A DNA stretch of 64,000 bases from Glandiceps talaboti (taxonomy: Eukaryota > Hemichordata > Enteropneusta > Spengelidae): the NCBI RefSeq assembly GCF_964340395.1, contig NC_135551.1, positions 1,424,001 through 1,488,000 on the forward strand, in the 5' to 3' direction. The first letter of the stretch is position 1. Every line of letters begins with the position of its first letter. The translations under genes and the position numbers were made by a program. This document shows, piece after piece, positions 60,401-64,000 of this stretch. The notes beneath the pieces are model-generated. The model was not told where the DNA came from and did no database searches. It worked only from the letters and a program-made list of their open reading frames with translations.

Positions 60401-60639
60401 CACCTGACATTTTTTTATTCTATTTTTTCATACTGTAAATAATAAGGTTGAACTCCTAACTCTAACCTTAACTTAAAATTGGTAATGTTGTAGATGTTTG
60501 ATAAGTTACTTACCAATTGCTGCATCTACATCTTTATAGTAGCTAGTCCGTAAGTCCATTTCTTCTCTACCTGGTAAGTCCCATACTGTAACAGACACCA
60601 CGGTGTGCTCAGGTACATTTAATTTCTTCACTACATTTT
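14654..60639 (-). CDS. Atypical Rab32/38-like small GTPase with acidic insertion and C-terminal extension (7 exons, 5' end missing)
   Basis: Join, in transcript order: 60639-60514, 53609-53416, 49847-49522, 48835-48631, 48400-48203, 46674-46579, 14950-14654. All junction phases agree and give about 479 residues. Seen: WDLPGRE (G3), SYYKDVDAAIVVVDLSD (switch II to beta 4), NKYDL (G4), HGFVGSVMVSAKD (G5, assembled across a split codon), then a helix QSLLRHLIERK. This order and spacing is Rab-like and closest in my memory to Rab32/38, which carry an EHGFxG...SAKD segment. Unusual points are Arg for the catalytic Gln in G3, an acidic insertion between G4 and G5, a Lys/Arg-rich stretch after alpha 5, a Cys-containing segment and a charged helical tail. 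No CC or CaaX prenylation motif ends the protein. The role is inferred only as a GTP-binding membrane-traffic regulator. The P-loop and switch I are not in the window. The E to F donor is the weakest junction. Confidence 0.72.
15258..16722. repeat. 26-bp minisatellite, about 56 copies
   Basis: The unit is CATTACTGAGTCT followed by AGTACACTGTACA or GGTATACTGTACA. The two forms differ at two linked positions and alternate irregularly. A few units are broken (GATCTAGCGAG near 15920, GCAGAGTTT near 16445). It lies in the last intron of the Rab-like gene. Confidence 0.97.
16785..17660. mobile_element. Dispersed repeat, copy 1, with terminal hairpin
   Basis: 17090-17580 matches 45770-46265 in the same orientation (shared GCACTCTGATTGGATGATAA, AGGCTGACATGTAAACAACC, CAGCATTTTTAGACATT, GTATGTTATTTGCCAA). 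At its right end 17514-17553 and 17620-17659 are inverted repeats of about 40 bases, around a smaller stem (TATAACGG/CCGTTATA). A plus ORF at 16960-17154 (CIHCNKSLNC) is short and unsupported. Confidence 0.6.
17661..18445. other. Intron sequence, nothing recognised
   Basis: AT-rich DNA inside the last intron of the Rab-like gene. No exon, RNA gene or repeat family identified. Confidence 0.4.
18446..18656. repeat. 24-bp purine-rich minisatellite, about 8 copies
   Basis: The unit is ATCTTTATGAGAGG plus GGAGGGGAGT. The period of eight codons produces a minus ORF of repeating PLIKILPS, which is an artefact. Confidence 0.95.
18725..18825 (+). ncRNA. Hammerhead-ribozyme-like core (possible Penelope-element relic)
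   Basis: 18755-18798 has the order ACCCA, C-CGATGA, stem AAGAG / loop / CTCTT, CGAAA, then TGGGT pairing with ACCCA. The hammerhead consensus is CUGAUGA-stem II-GAAA, so one core base differs (C for U). Flanking AT-rich arms (ATATATAC... and ...GTATATATAT) can extend stem I. The segment between GAAA and the closing strand is only four bases, so stem III is absent or degenerate. Such motifs are known in Penelope-like elements. Probably inactive. Confidence 0.4.
18826..19736. other. Intron sequence, nothing recognised
   Basis: AT-rich DNA with short open frames only; no supported gene. Confidence 0.4.
19737..20080. repeat. Dispersed repeat of about 150-bp tandem units (copy 1)
   Basis: Two diverged units start at about 19737 and 19889 (GGCAGCCATAT-GGATTGTATCATGA), followed by CCAAGTTTGAAAAAAATCGG, a GGACGGACGGAC run, and an end with CAGAACTCAATCC...CGGCGGGGACT. 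The same family occurs at 58640-58903 and, in a diverged form, at 54180-54302 plus 56350-56642. Confidence 0.7.
20270..20535. repeat. Dispersed repeat fragment of related style
   Basis: Contains ACCAAGTTATAATTTTTGAG, AATTTCATTTGAATTGAGC and a CAGACAGACACACGCACAG end, the same architecture (short matching segments ending in a simple acidic-looking run) as the family above. No second copy is present in this window. Confidence 0.35.
20837..20845. promoter_or_regulatory. NRF1-like palindrome GCGCATGCG
   Basis: TTGCGCATGCGTAGCG at 20835-20850 resembles the NRF1 site (GCGCATGCGC), typical of TATA-less metazoan promoters. It is 105 bases upstream of the ATG at 20950. Confidence 0.4.
20950..21219 (+). 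pseudogene. Possible short single-exon gene interrupted by TAG
   Basis: From the ATG the frame reads MPKPKIGIIKAKLRYKALSD and continues basic for 44 codons to a TAG at 21082-21084. The same frame stays open for another 44 codons (starting TLPSNPHSTASHLQ, ending NEVTPTEKT) to TAA at 21217-21219. An AATAAA is at about 21511 and an NRF1-like site lies upstream. This may be a broken small gene, a read-through candidate, or a first exon whose donor is AAG|GTTAGA near 21067. The second open stretch alone has roughly a one in eight chance of arising at random. Confidence 0.35.
21810..22430 (-). ncRNA. Possible two-exon minus-strand transcript
   Basis: A consensus donor GGAGG|GTGAGT at about 22252 follows an ATG at 22320 (MPSTRTSIQTPAADFTSKSQ). 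A strong acceptor CTTTTTTTGACAG precedes 22003, and AATAAA is at about 21828 on this strand. Joined, the frame from 22320 ends after three more codons, so it encodes only about 25 residues. It could be a non-coding RNA or chance sites. It would lie within the last intron of the Rab-like gene. Confidence 0.25.
22431..23463. other. Intron sequence, nothing recognised
   Basis: No supported exon. The 116-codon minus frame at 22841-23191 has no splice support or recognisable motif. Confidence 0.4.
23464..45737. repeat. Giant 68/69-bp satellite array, about 325 copies
   Basis: The unit contains GTATGTGTTCTCCTCATAGC, ACATTACTATAGAAACTG and GGTTAAAGTACCAGTAAG. It is 69 bp with ACATTACTAT and 68 bp with ACATACTAT. 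Other diagnostic variants are GTATGTG/GTATGCG/GTATGCA, TAGCAC/TACCAC, and GATGG/AATGG. Rare marker variants recur at fixed distances (about 2.745, 3.78 and 3.84 kb), showing higher-order duplication. No ORF of size is present. It fills 70% of the last intron of the Rab-like gene. Confidence 0.98.
45770..46265. mobile_element. Dispersed repeat, copy 2
   Basis: Same family and orientation as 17090-17580 (see that entry), about 85% similar by eye, lacking the second arm of the terminal hairpin. It starts within 35 bases of the end of the giant satellite. Confidence 0.65.
46261..46448 (+). pseudogene. Possible short basic ORF with homopolymer frameshift
   Basis: ATG 46261 begins MARLEGLEKLKFREKRELFK and stops soon after an A7 run (46317-46323). 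In the -1 frame the sequence continues KKELLLRKREEHTLNDWIGE and ends TVGYGDRTLNFGE with TAA at 46446-46448, inside an AATAAA. One missing A would explain the break. The ATG lies at the boundary of the dispersed repeat (ACG in copy 1). The product would be about 62 residues, helical and charged; not recognised. Confidence 0.35.
46579..46674 (-). CDS. Rab-like gene, exon F
   Basis: This is a short exon of exactly 32 codons with an acceptor TGTATGACAG and a donor TCTGAG|GTAAAT. Only one of three frames is open; it reads AVDDSGFLELVVKGETQLKQ and ends KTFHSE. Both ends are phase 0, compatible with exons E and G. The residues are amphipathic with alternating basic and hydrophobic positions, and no named domain is recognised. 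Membership in the Rab-like gene rests on strand, phase and position. Confidence 0.6.
46675..47106. other. Intron E-F sequence
   Basis: No exon. 46930-47105 may be a diverged end of the dimeric element, but I could not align it. Confidence 0.35.
47107..47390. mobile_element. Dimeric non-autonomous repeat, copy 2 (half element)
   Basis: Contains only the second half (GGGGCTGCCACCATGGGG, GGCTGGCAACACTTGGG, TGACTGTTCGCTACG, CATATCTTGTCTCCAAGTC). It runs directly into the start of copy 3, so the pair forms a partial tandem. Confidence 0.65.
47391..48170. mobile_element. Dimeric non-autonomous repeat, copy 3 (full)
   Basis: Starts GGGGATCATGGCATAGTC and ends near TTTATTGGCATTGATTC, with the same two-half structure as 10503-11272. 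It ends about 30 bases from the donor of exon E, so it supplies most of intron E-F. Confidence 0.68.
48203..48400 (-). CDS. Rab-like gene, exon E (cysteine-containing segment)
   Basis: The acceptor TTTCCCACAG is clear and in phase 0 with exon D. The sequence begins FDDLFHKCNLPVKKAQECNE and has five cysteines within 66 codons, ending EEEEFSFL. The donor chosen is CTTG|GTTAGC because it is in phase 0, as exon F requires. It is a weak site. If it is not used, the frame stays open to a TAG at 48173 and the protein would end SSCGLG, with AATAAA at 48158-48153 on this strand. That would be an alternative short isoform. No domain is recognised here. Confidence 0.62.
48631..48835 (-). CDS. Rab-like gene, exon D (G5 SAKD, alpha 5, basic stretch)
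   Basis: A strong acceptor with a pyrimidine tract (ACTTCTCTTTCTCAG) precedes the exon, and the donor is CCTGAG|GTATGT. With the two last bases of exon C the first codon is Ser, giving GSVMVSAKDADGSV, which holds the SAK motif of G5. HTAIQSLLRHLIERK fits alpha 5. It is followed by a strongly basic segment with alternating Lys/Arg (KRKVKRKRKAKPK) and an acidic turn DDDFEEF. The basic stretch could be a nuclear or membrane-binding signal. A reading from ATG 48861 would give a false signal peptide, because those codons are the polypyrimidine tract. Confidence 0.78.
48862..49401. other. Intron C-D sequence
   Basis: Ordinary AT-rich intron of the Rab-like gene; nothing else seen. Confidence 0.5.
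49402..49452 (-). promoter_or_regulatory. G-run tract in intron C-D (splicing enhancer or G-quadruplex candidate)
   Basis: On the coding (minus) strand there are eight runs of three to five G separated by one or two bases. The tract lies 69-119 nt downstream of the exon C donor. G-triplets near weak donors are known intronic splicing enhancers, and the tract can form a G-quadruplex. Confidence 0.45.
49522..49847 (-). CDS. Rab-like gene, exon C (acidic insertion, alpha 4)
   Basis: The acceptor ends ATCTACAAG and the donor is GGAAG|GTTGGT, a non-consensus +3 T site. The 326 nt encode 108 residues in phase 0 plus two bases. The first three quarters are highly acidic (runs such as EEKDEKEEGQDGEENDDV and EQEELEDSQQDSE), with low predicted order. 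The last part, EVIIMEKIAEQHGFVG, matches Rab alpha 4 and beta 6 just before G5. The exon therefore places about 85 acidic residues between G4 (end of exon B) and G5 (start of exon D). Neighbouring sequence 69 nt inside the downstream intron is a G-run tract that may help the weak donor. Confidence 0.78.
49848..50311. other. Intron B-C sequence
   Basis: No exon or known repeat. Confidence 0.4.
50312..51801. repeat. 39-bp minisatellite, about 38 copies
   Basis: The unit contains GATCTATAGGAATATTAGTA and CTCATATCAACACAG. The period of 13 codons keeps it open on both strands (MIYRNISTHINTV on plus, TNIPIDHYCVDMS on minus). The ORFs are artefacts in intron B-C. Some units lack ATA (CTCATCAACACAG). 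Confidence 0.97.
51805..52950. mobile_element. Harbinger-like non-autonomous element, truncated inverted copy
   Basis: Begins GGGACCGGTCAGTTTCTTCG after a TTA in the last unit of the 39-bp array. The whole segment matches the reverse complement of 55198-56346. The other end is lost at the start of the 22-bp array. Confidence 0.75.
52955..53370. repeat. 22-bp minisatellite, about 19 copies
   Basis: The first six units are nearly identical (CCTATAGACAATTATTGGCTGG). Later units are diverged (ATAGACATCTATAGGCTGACC). It ends about 45 bases from the exon B donor. Confidence 0.92.
53416..53609 (-). CDS. Rab-like gene, exon B (beta 4 to G4 motif)
   Basis: The exon starts after an acceptor ending CTCGTAG and ends at a donor read as GATTTA|GTAGGT. 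Its 194 nt give VVDLSDIESIELAGSWKQDI and later SIPVLLLGNKYDL. The leading TT joins the G of exon A to make Val, giving AIVVVDLSD, the usual Rab beta-4 pattern. NKYD is the guanine-specificity motif NKxD. Between the alpha-3 part (SWKQDILNHA) and beta 5 (IPVLLLGNKYD) there are about 25 extra residues, a first small insertion. An upstream Met codon at 53604 is internal and is not a start. Confidence 0.82.
53610..54179. other. Intron A-B sequence
   Basis: A short inverted repeat at 54139-54178 (TTTGACCTTTGA / CAAGGTCAAAGGTCA) is the only structure seen. Confidence 0.4.
54180..54302. repeat. Dispersed repeat split by Harbinger-like insertion (left part)
   Basis: ACAACAAATGTGGATGCCATTC...CATATTTGATTTAGTCTTA matches 56450-56496 (ACAACAAATATGGCTGCCATTC...GATTCGGTCGTA). 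The sequence resumes at 56347. Confidence 0.7.
54303..56346. mobile_element. PIF/Harbinger-like non-autonomous DNA element with TTA target duplication
   Basis: The ends are GGGACTGGTCAGTTTCTTC and its inverse GAAGAAACTGACCGGTCCC, a terminal inverted repeat of about 20 bases followed by G/C tracts. TTA flanks it on both sides (54300-54302, 56347-56349). A TWA duplication with GGG...CCC ends is typical of PIF/Harbinger and Tourist MITEs. Inside, at about 54598, 54834, 55079, 55298 and 55473, begin five diverged tandem subunits (ACACAGGGTTGAAATA, then AGCATCTTGACAGTA). No transposase is present. Confidence 0.75.
56347..56642. repeat. Dispersed repeat of about 147-bp units (right part)
   Basis: Two units start at about 56360 and 56504 (GGCGTGCAT-ATGTCACACATA), then a family end CAGAACCCAATGTATAA...GGGCGGTGCC. 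It contains the unoccupied equivalent of the Harbinger-like insertion site at 56490-56500. Confidence 0.68.
56643..57019. other. Intron A-B sequence
   Basis: Nothing recognised apart from being adjacent to the 3' side of the LINE relic. Confidence 0.4.
57020..57921 (-). pseudogene. Second LINE reverse transcriptase relic
   Basis: On the minus strand: FIDDLVDLVENELYMYADDS followed by ILFAP (the catalytic YADD), then LNRDLDRMKAWADR, a stop, FEPTKCKLMIISRK, LEILGVTIDSKLAWSKHI and, in the open stretch 57334-57029, RTYSLDRNFIHSAVQIWNSL followed by PDYVV. The order is palm, thumb, C-terminus, with several stops and frame changes. It differs in sequence from the LINE at 9.4-13.4 kb. It is truncated at the 5' side at 57921. 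Confidence 0.78.
57922..58604. other. Intron A-B sequence
   Basis: No supported exon; a short hydrophobic plus frame at 58352-58543 has no other evidence. Confidence 0.4.
58605..60230. repeat. 48-bp minisatellite, about 28 copies, interrupted
   Basis: The unit contains TACTCTACATGGTTTGTATC and GATTAGAATCACCTAC. The period of 16 codons gives a false plus ORF (IRITYNYEYSTWFVSM repeated). A lone partial unit at 58612-58637 is separated from the main array (58905-60230) by an inserted dispersed repeat. Confidence 0.95.
58640..58903. repeat. Dispersed repeat of about 150-bp units (copy inside the 48-bp array)
   Basis: Very similar to 19745-20000: GAACACTGTCCTAATACCAA, GATCTGTTCAAGCATGTCTG, CCAAGTTTGAAAAAAATCGG and CATCTCCAAGAAACGGCT. 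It lacks the GGAC-run end. Confidence 0.75.
60514..60639 (-). CDS. Rab-like gene, exon A (G3/switch II)
   Basis: The acceptor TTAAATTACAG precedes the exon and a consensus donor GTAAGT follows at 60513-60508. The 126 nt encode 41 whole residues, from NVVKKLNVPEHTVVSVTV through WDLPGREEMDLRTSYYKDVDAAI. Two leading bases complete a codon from an upstream exon, and one trailing G joins exon B to make Val. The segment equals Rab beta 2, beta 3, the DxxG motif and switch II with a YYK motif (YYRGA in typical Rabs). The residue after DLPG is Arg where active GTPases have Gln. No exon with a GxxxxGK[ST] P-loop could be found between here and 64000. Confidence 0.8.
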
Positions 60640-60769
60640 CTGTAATTTAAAAAACAGTGCCAATGGCATTGTAGCACAACTGTAGTTTTTAAAAATATTA
60701 ATCCACATGCTGATCGATGACTCGTTATAGGTGTTCATTTGCTGAATGATTATCCAGTTGCCTATCCAG
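60640..60769. other. Intron upstream of exon A
   Basis: Ordinary intron sequence. Confidence 0.4.
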
Positions 60770-61380
60770 CCCGTTGTTATCTTTGCAATGTACGCTATCA
60801 TTTGGCTGTTGCTATGGGCGTAGTCATGGTGCTAGACATATTTGCATACATTTTTTGAATGTTCATTCACTTGTCTATGAATCACTGATGTTATCTTTGC
60901 AATATACCATCATATGGCTGTTGCTATGGGTGGGTCTTGTTGCTAAGTACATTTGCATACATTCTTTGAATAGTTATTCATTTGTCTAGTATTAATCCCT
61001 ATTATCTTTGCAATATACACGACAATTTAGCTGTTGCTATGGGCATGGTCTTGTTACTAGGCACATTTTAAATATTTGTTCACTTGTTTATTAATCCCTG
61101 TTCTTATCTTTGCAATATGTGTGATTATTTGGCTGTTGTTATGGCCATATTTGCATACACTTTTTGAATGTTTGTTCAATTGTCTAAGAATCCCTGTGGT
61201 TATCTTTGTGAAATACAGCACTGATTGGCTGTTGCTAAAGGCGTGGTCATCGTTGCTAGGGATATTTGCATACATGTTTTAAATGTTACTCACTTGCCTA
61301 CCATATGATGTTATTATAGCAAAATATATAAGCATTTGATTGTTGCTAAGGGCGTGGTCATCAGTGTGTGAACTTGAGGG
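60770..61380. repeat. Degenerate tandem repeat, unit about 95-120 bp, about 6 copies
   Basis: Recurring blocks GTTATCTTTGCAATAT, TGGCTGTTGCTATGGGCG, ATTTGCATACATTTTTTGAA and TTCACTTGTCTA start at about 60776, 60890, 61010, 61104, 61198 and 61310. It is an old, diverged array in an intron. Confidence 0.75.
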
Positions 61381-61487
61381 AAAATGACTACTGGTCATAA
61401 GGACCGACATGTAGCAAAAGCTGCTGGTCCTTAAGGAAAAGTGCTGGTCCATACTCAATGCAGTTCATGTTCACGACCTGTATCTAC

Positions 61488-61530
61488 ATCACCCCCCCCC
61501 CCCCACACACACACACACACACACACACAC
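61488..61530. repeat. Poly-C followed by (CA)n
   Basis: A C-tract of about 14 and a CA run of about 14 units. Confidence 0.95.
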
Positions 61531-61801
61531 TTACAGATCAAATGATTTTGAACTTTAATATGACACAACATATCTTCTGATATACTAAAGTAAAAGATAG
61601 TACGACGAATTGTTTACTATCCACTTTTATTTCATCAATCTGTTCTTAAAATTGAAAATTTCCACTCACAGAGTCAAAAAATAACTTGGAAGCAAATTAT
61701 GGATTCGCAACCAAGTAATTTTTGACTCTGTTAGTAGAGATTTTCATTTGTAACTATATGAACCCAGAGACTATGAATTTTCATTCCCGCATAATCTGTT
61801 C

Positions 61802-62056
61802 CTATAGACTATCGTGGTCTGAGACTGATTGTATTATATTCATTCCATATAAATACAGATCCATAATTGTAGATAATATGGGTGAATGAATCATTAAATC
61901 TACATCATCTGCAATCTCTAAGAGATCACAGCTGTTCTCTCCTTCCTCACTGTACGATTCACTAAATTCTGAATCACATAATCCAAAGTCAGATTCATCG
62001 TCTGTGTCAACAGCTGATGTAGCTTTCCCACTCTTAGTGAACGTAGACCCACACAC
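61802..62056 (-). other. Acidic open frame, possible exon
   Basis: An 84-codon frame on the strand of the Rab-like gene, with DTDDESDFGLCDSEFSESYS and DLLEIADDVDLM. A TGA stop immediately precedes it and no good splice sites frame it. Its place, between the missing P-loop exon and exon A, is unexpected for a Rab. It could be a false ORF or part of another gene. Confidence 0.2.
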
Positions 62057-63179
62057 TCATCATAGCAGAAAGTTTTATCGAATAACTATCCCTCTTGAAA
62101 ACTGTGTATTCGCTTTATTTCAATTTCATCCATACAGTGACAAGGAGCGGTTTTGTCTTCTTTCAGTGTCTACACAAATGTTGATCGGGAAACCTGCTAA
62201 CATTTACGAACTTTAATACCAGCCTTTAAAATAAACAGTGTCTGTTTCGTCTTCTTCTTCAGAAGCTCATTGTCGCCTTCTAAATATCGGCACATACTTA
62301 AAAATACAAAGTGGAACTGTCTCAAACACGTTAAAAGTTTCATACTTCAAACAGTAAACTTTACAACAGTGATTACTAGTATTATATGGCGGAAAAAGAC
62401 GCATGCACCGAATGTGTAAAATGAGTCTGAATGTCCAAGACGTTCTGATTAGTCAAGACACAAATAATTAGAGAAATTCAACCAATCATGTGTTTGCTAA
62501 CATAATTTCATAAAGTAAATGCTGTATGCCACGTCATATGTAGACATGATATCAACACTGACAACAACACATGTAGTGAGCTAGCTCTGTCGCTTGACTT
62601 GAACGAGATGTCGAGAGTAAATTACATGTAGGTAACACCAGATCAGATTCATGTAGGTGAAATTGGATATACAATGTATCTTTGAATAAATGTTATTATT
62701 TACTCCAAATTCGTATTGGTCATAAGGACCGATAAGTTGTTGTGATTCTGAAAAACTGACGGTCCGAAATGTAATCTGTTGGTCTCGGACCGAAAGAACG
62801 GCGTTAATTTCACACACTGCATTACTGGGACAAGCCATTAGCCAAGCAAGTGGGCTTGTTATCAAAGAGTACCAATATTTACACATGTGATGATGGGCTC
62901 TTACATAACACAAGTAAACAGCTGTAAAACCTCTATTCGGCCGTCTGCATGGACTGCAATTGAGGCAAACCTTATCTCTGTCTTATATCAGTTGTTATCA
63001 ATTTATTAGGCTATTATAAGTAACGCTACAAACAGCTTTAGAGATGCAAACAACTTTTATGACACCCGTTTTCGCCAGGCAAGCCCGCGGGTTTGTTGCA
63101 CTTGGACCGCTAATGGCTTGTGAATGTCATGGGTGGTCATGGTTGCTAGGGTCAATTGTGTCAAAATGTTTTGAACAAA
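62057..63179. other. Unassigned sequence
   Basis: I scanned the minus strand for codons of a GK[ST] P-loop and found none here. No other exon is supported. Confidence 0.4.
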
Positions 63180-63720
63180 ATCTGCACAATGTCACTTCAA
63201 AAAGCATCTCACCAAATTTCAGTCTCATTGACAAAGTACTTTTTGAGATATGTTTTTTGATCAAAATTAACATTTCTAAACTTAATTAGCATATCAATGA
63301 TGAGATCATCATATGCTTAATATTTCTTCATCTATACACCCCCAGATGCATCTCCATTAAATTTCAGTCCAATCTGCTCAGTAGTTTTTGGAATTTAAGA
63401 TTTTTGACCGAAAAGACACATTTTTACCCTAATGTGCATATCACTGATGGAATCATCATGTCACAAATCTTAACCTACACACCCCTAAGAACGTTCCCAA
63501 CAAATATCAGACCAATCTGCACGGTAGTTTTTGAGTTTGAGTTTTTTTACCAAAAAAATGACATTCTTTTACCCAAATCACATACCTGTGATGCGACAAT
63601 TTTGCTTTGAACAATTTCCCAACTAGACATCAATAGTAATGTCCCCACCAAATACCAAGGCAATCAGTCTGGCGGTTTTTGAGTTTAACCATCATTGGCC
63701 TCATGGGATTGTTGTTTACC
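63180..63720. repeat. Degenerate tandem repeat, unit about 147 bp, 4 copies
   Basis: Blocks of the form CACCAAATTTCAG-C-AATCTG followed by GTA-TTTTTGAG recur at about 63210, 63350, 63497 and 63645. It is the same style as the dispersed 147-150-bp families at 19.7, 56.4 and 58.6 kb. Confidence 0.7.
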
Positions 63721-64000
63721 ACTAGCCCCTAATTAACATACACGTACATGTAAGGTAAGAGTGAGTGTTATGTAATCAGATTGATATCAAAATACTTAAG
63801 ACTTGCATATTTTAAAAATCAGGCAAGGTATTGAATGGAAAATAAATTTTCTACATCACTCTTGCAAATACATACATTGAAATGTCACACACATAACTGA
63901 AATATGGATTCAAACAATAAAATATTAATAAAAAACTAACATGAATTCTTTTTTATTGACATATCTCAAATAAACAAAATATTTATATTACAAACAAAAT
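63721..64000. other. Unassigned sequence
   Basis: AT-rich, nothing recognised. The window ends before the expected upstream exon of the Rab-like gene. Confidence 0.4.

Noticed and set aside
61990-62056. P-loop of the Rab-like gene in SGKATSA
   Set aside because: The Gly five residues before GK is missing, GK is followed by Ala, and a stop lies just upstream.
1-64000. tRNA or rRNA genes
   Set aside because: No cloverleaf with A/B boxes and no conserved rRNA segment was recognised by eye on either strand.

Overview
This is a metazoan nuclear window, not bacterial: coding sequence lies in short exons with GT-AG boundaries, and the rest is introns, non-LTR retrotransposon remains, MITE-like elements and long tandem arrays. 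The dispersed repeats (for example units ending in a GGACGGACGGAC run) and the LINE types suggest a marine invertebrate, perhaps amphioxus or a similar animal. That attribution is a guess from style, not a species call.

The main gene runs on the minus strand through most of the window. I reassembled it from seven exons with matching phases: A 60514-60639, B 53416-53609, C 49522-49847, D 48631-48835, E 48203-48400, F 46579-46674 and G 14654-14950. It encodes about 479 residues of a Rab32/38-like small GTPase. The motifs are WDLPGRE (G3, with Arg in place of the usual Gln), NKYD (G4), and SAKD (G5, completed across the exon C/D junction). A long acidic insertion separates G4 from G5, a Lys/Arg-rich stretch follows the GTPase fold, and a helical C-terminal extension ends the protein. 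The P-loop exon was not found and should lie beyond base 64000. The introns contain nearly all the tandem arrays. The F-G intron is 31.6 kb and is mostly one 22.3-kb satellite.

Layout from the left. 1-2600: microsatellites, a hairpin element and a YqaJ-like exonuclease fragment. 2618-7340: a minus-strand LINE 3' end whose C-terminal codons have expanded into a 4.4-kb, 37-bp minisatellite. 7370-9300: inverted dispersed repeats and another LINE tail. 9408-13400: a nearly complete but decayed minus-strand LINE (endonuclease, linker, reverse transcriptase, C-terminal domain), split by a dimeric non-autonomous element. 13637-14660: a 43-bp array touching the stop codon of the Rab-like gene. 14654-46674: last two exons and the giant intron, with 26-bp, 24-bp and 68/69-bp arrays, a hammerhead-like sequence and a possible short gene at 20.9 kb. 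46.6-49.9 kb: exons F to C. 50.3-53.4 kb: a 39-bp array, a truncated Harbinger-like element and a 22-bp array. 54.3-56.3 kb: a complete 2-kb Harbinger-like non-autonomous element with TTA target duplication. 57.0-57.9 kb: a second LINE reverse transcriptase relic. 58.6-60.2 kb: a 48-bp array. 60.5 kb: exon A. 60.7-64 kb: degenerate tandem repeats of about 110 and 147 bp.

About half of the window is minisatellite or satellite DNA in at least eight unrelated families, most of it inside one transcription unit. All calls come from reading the sequence; no database search was run.
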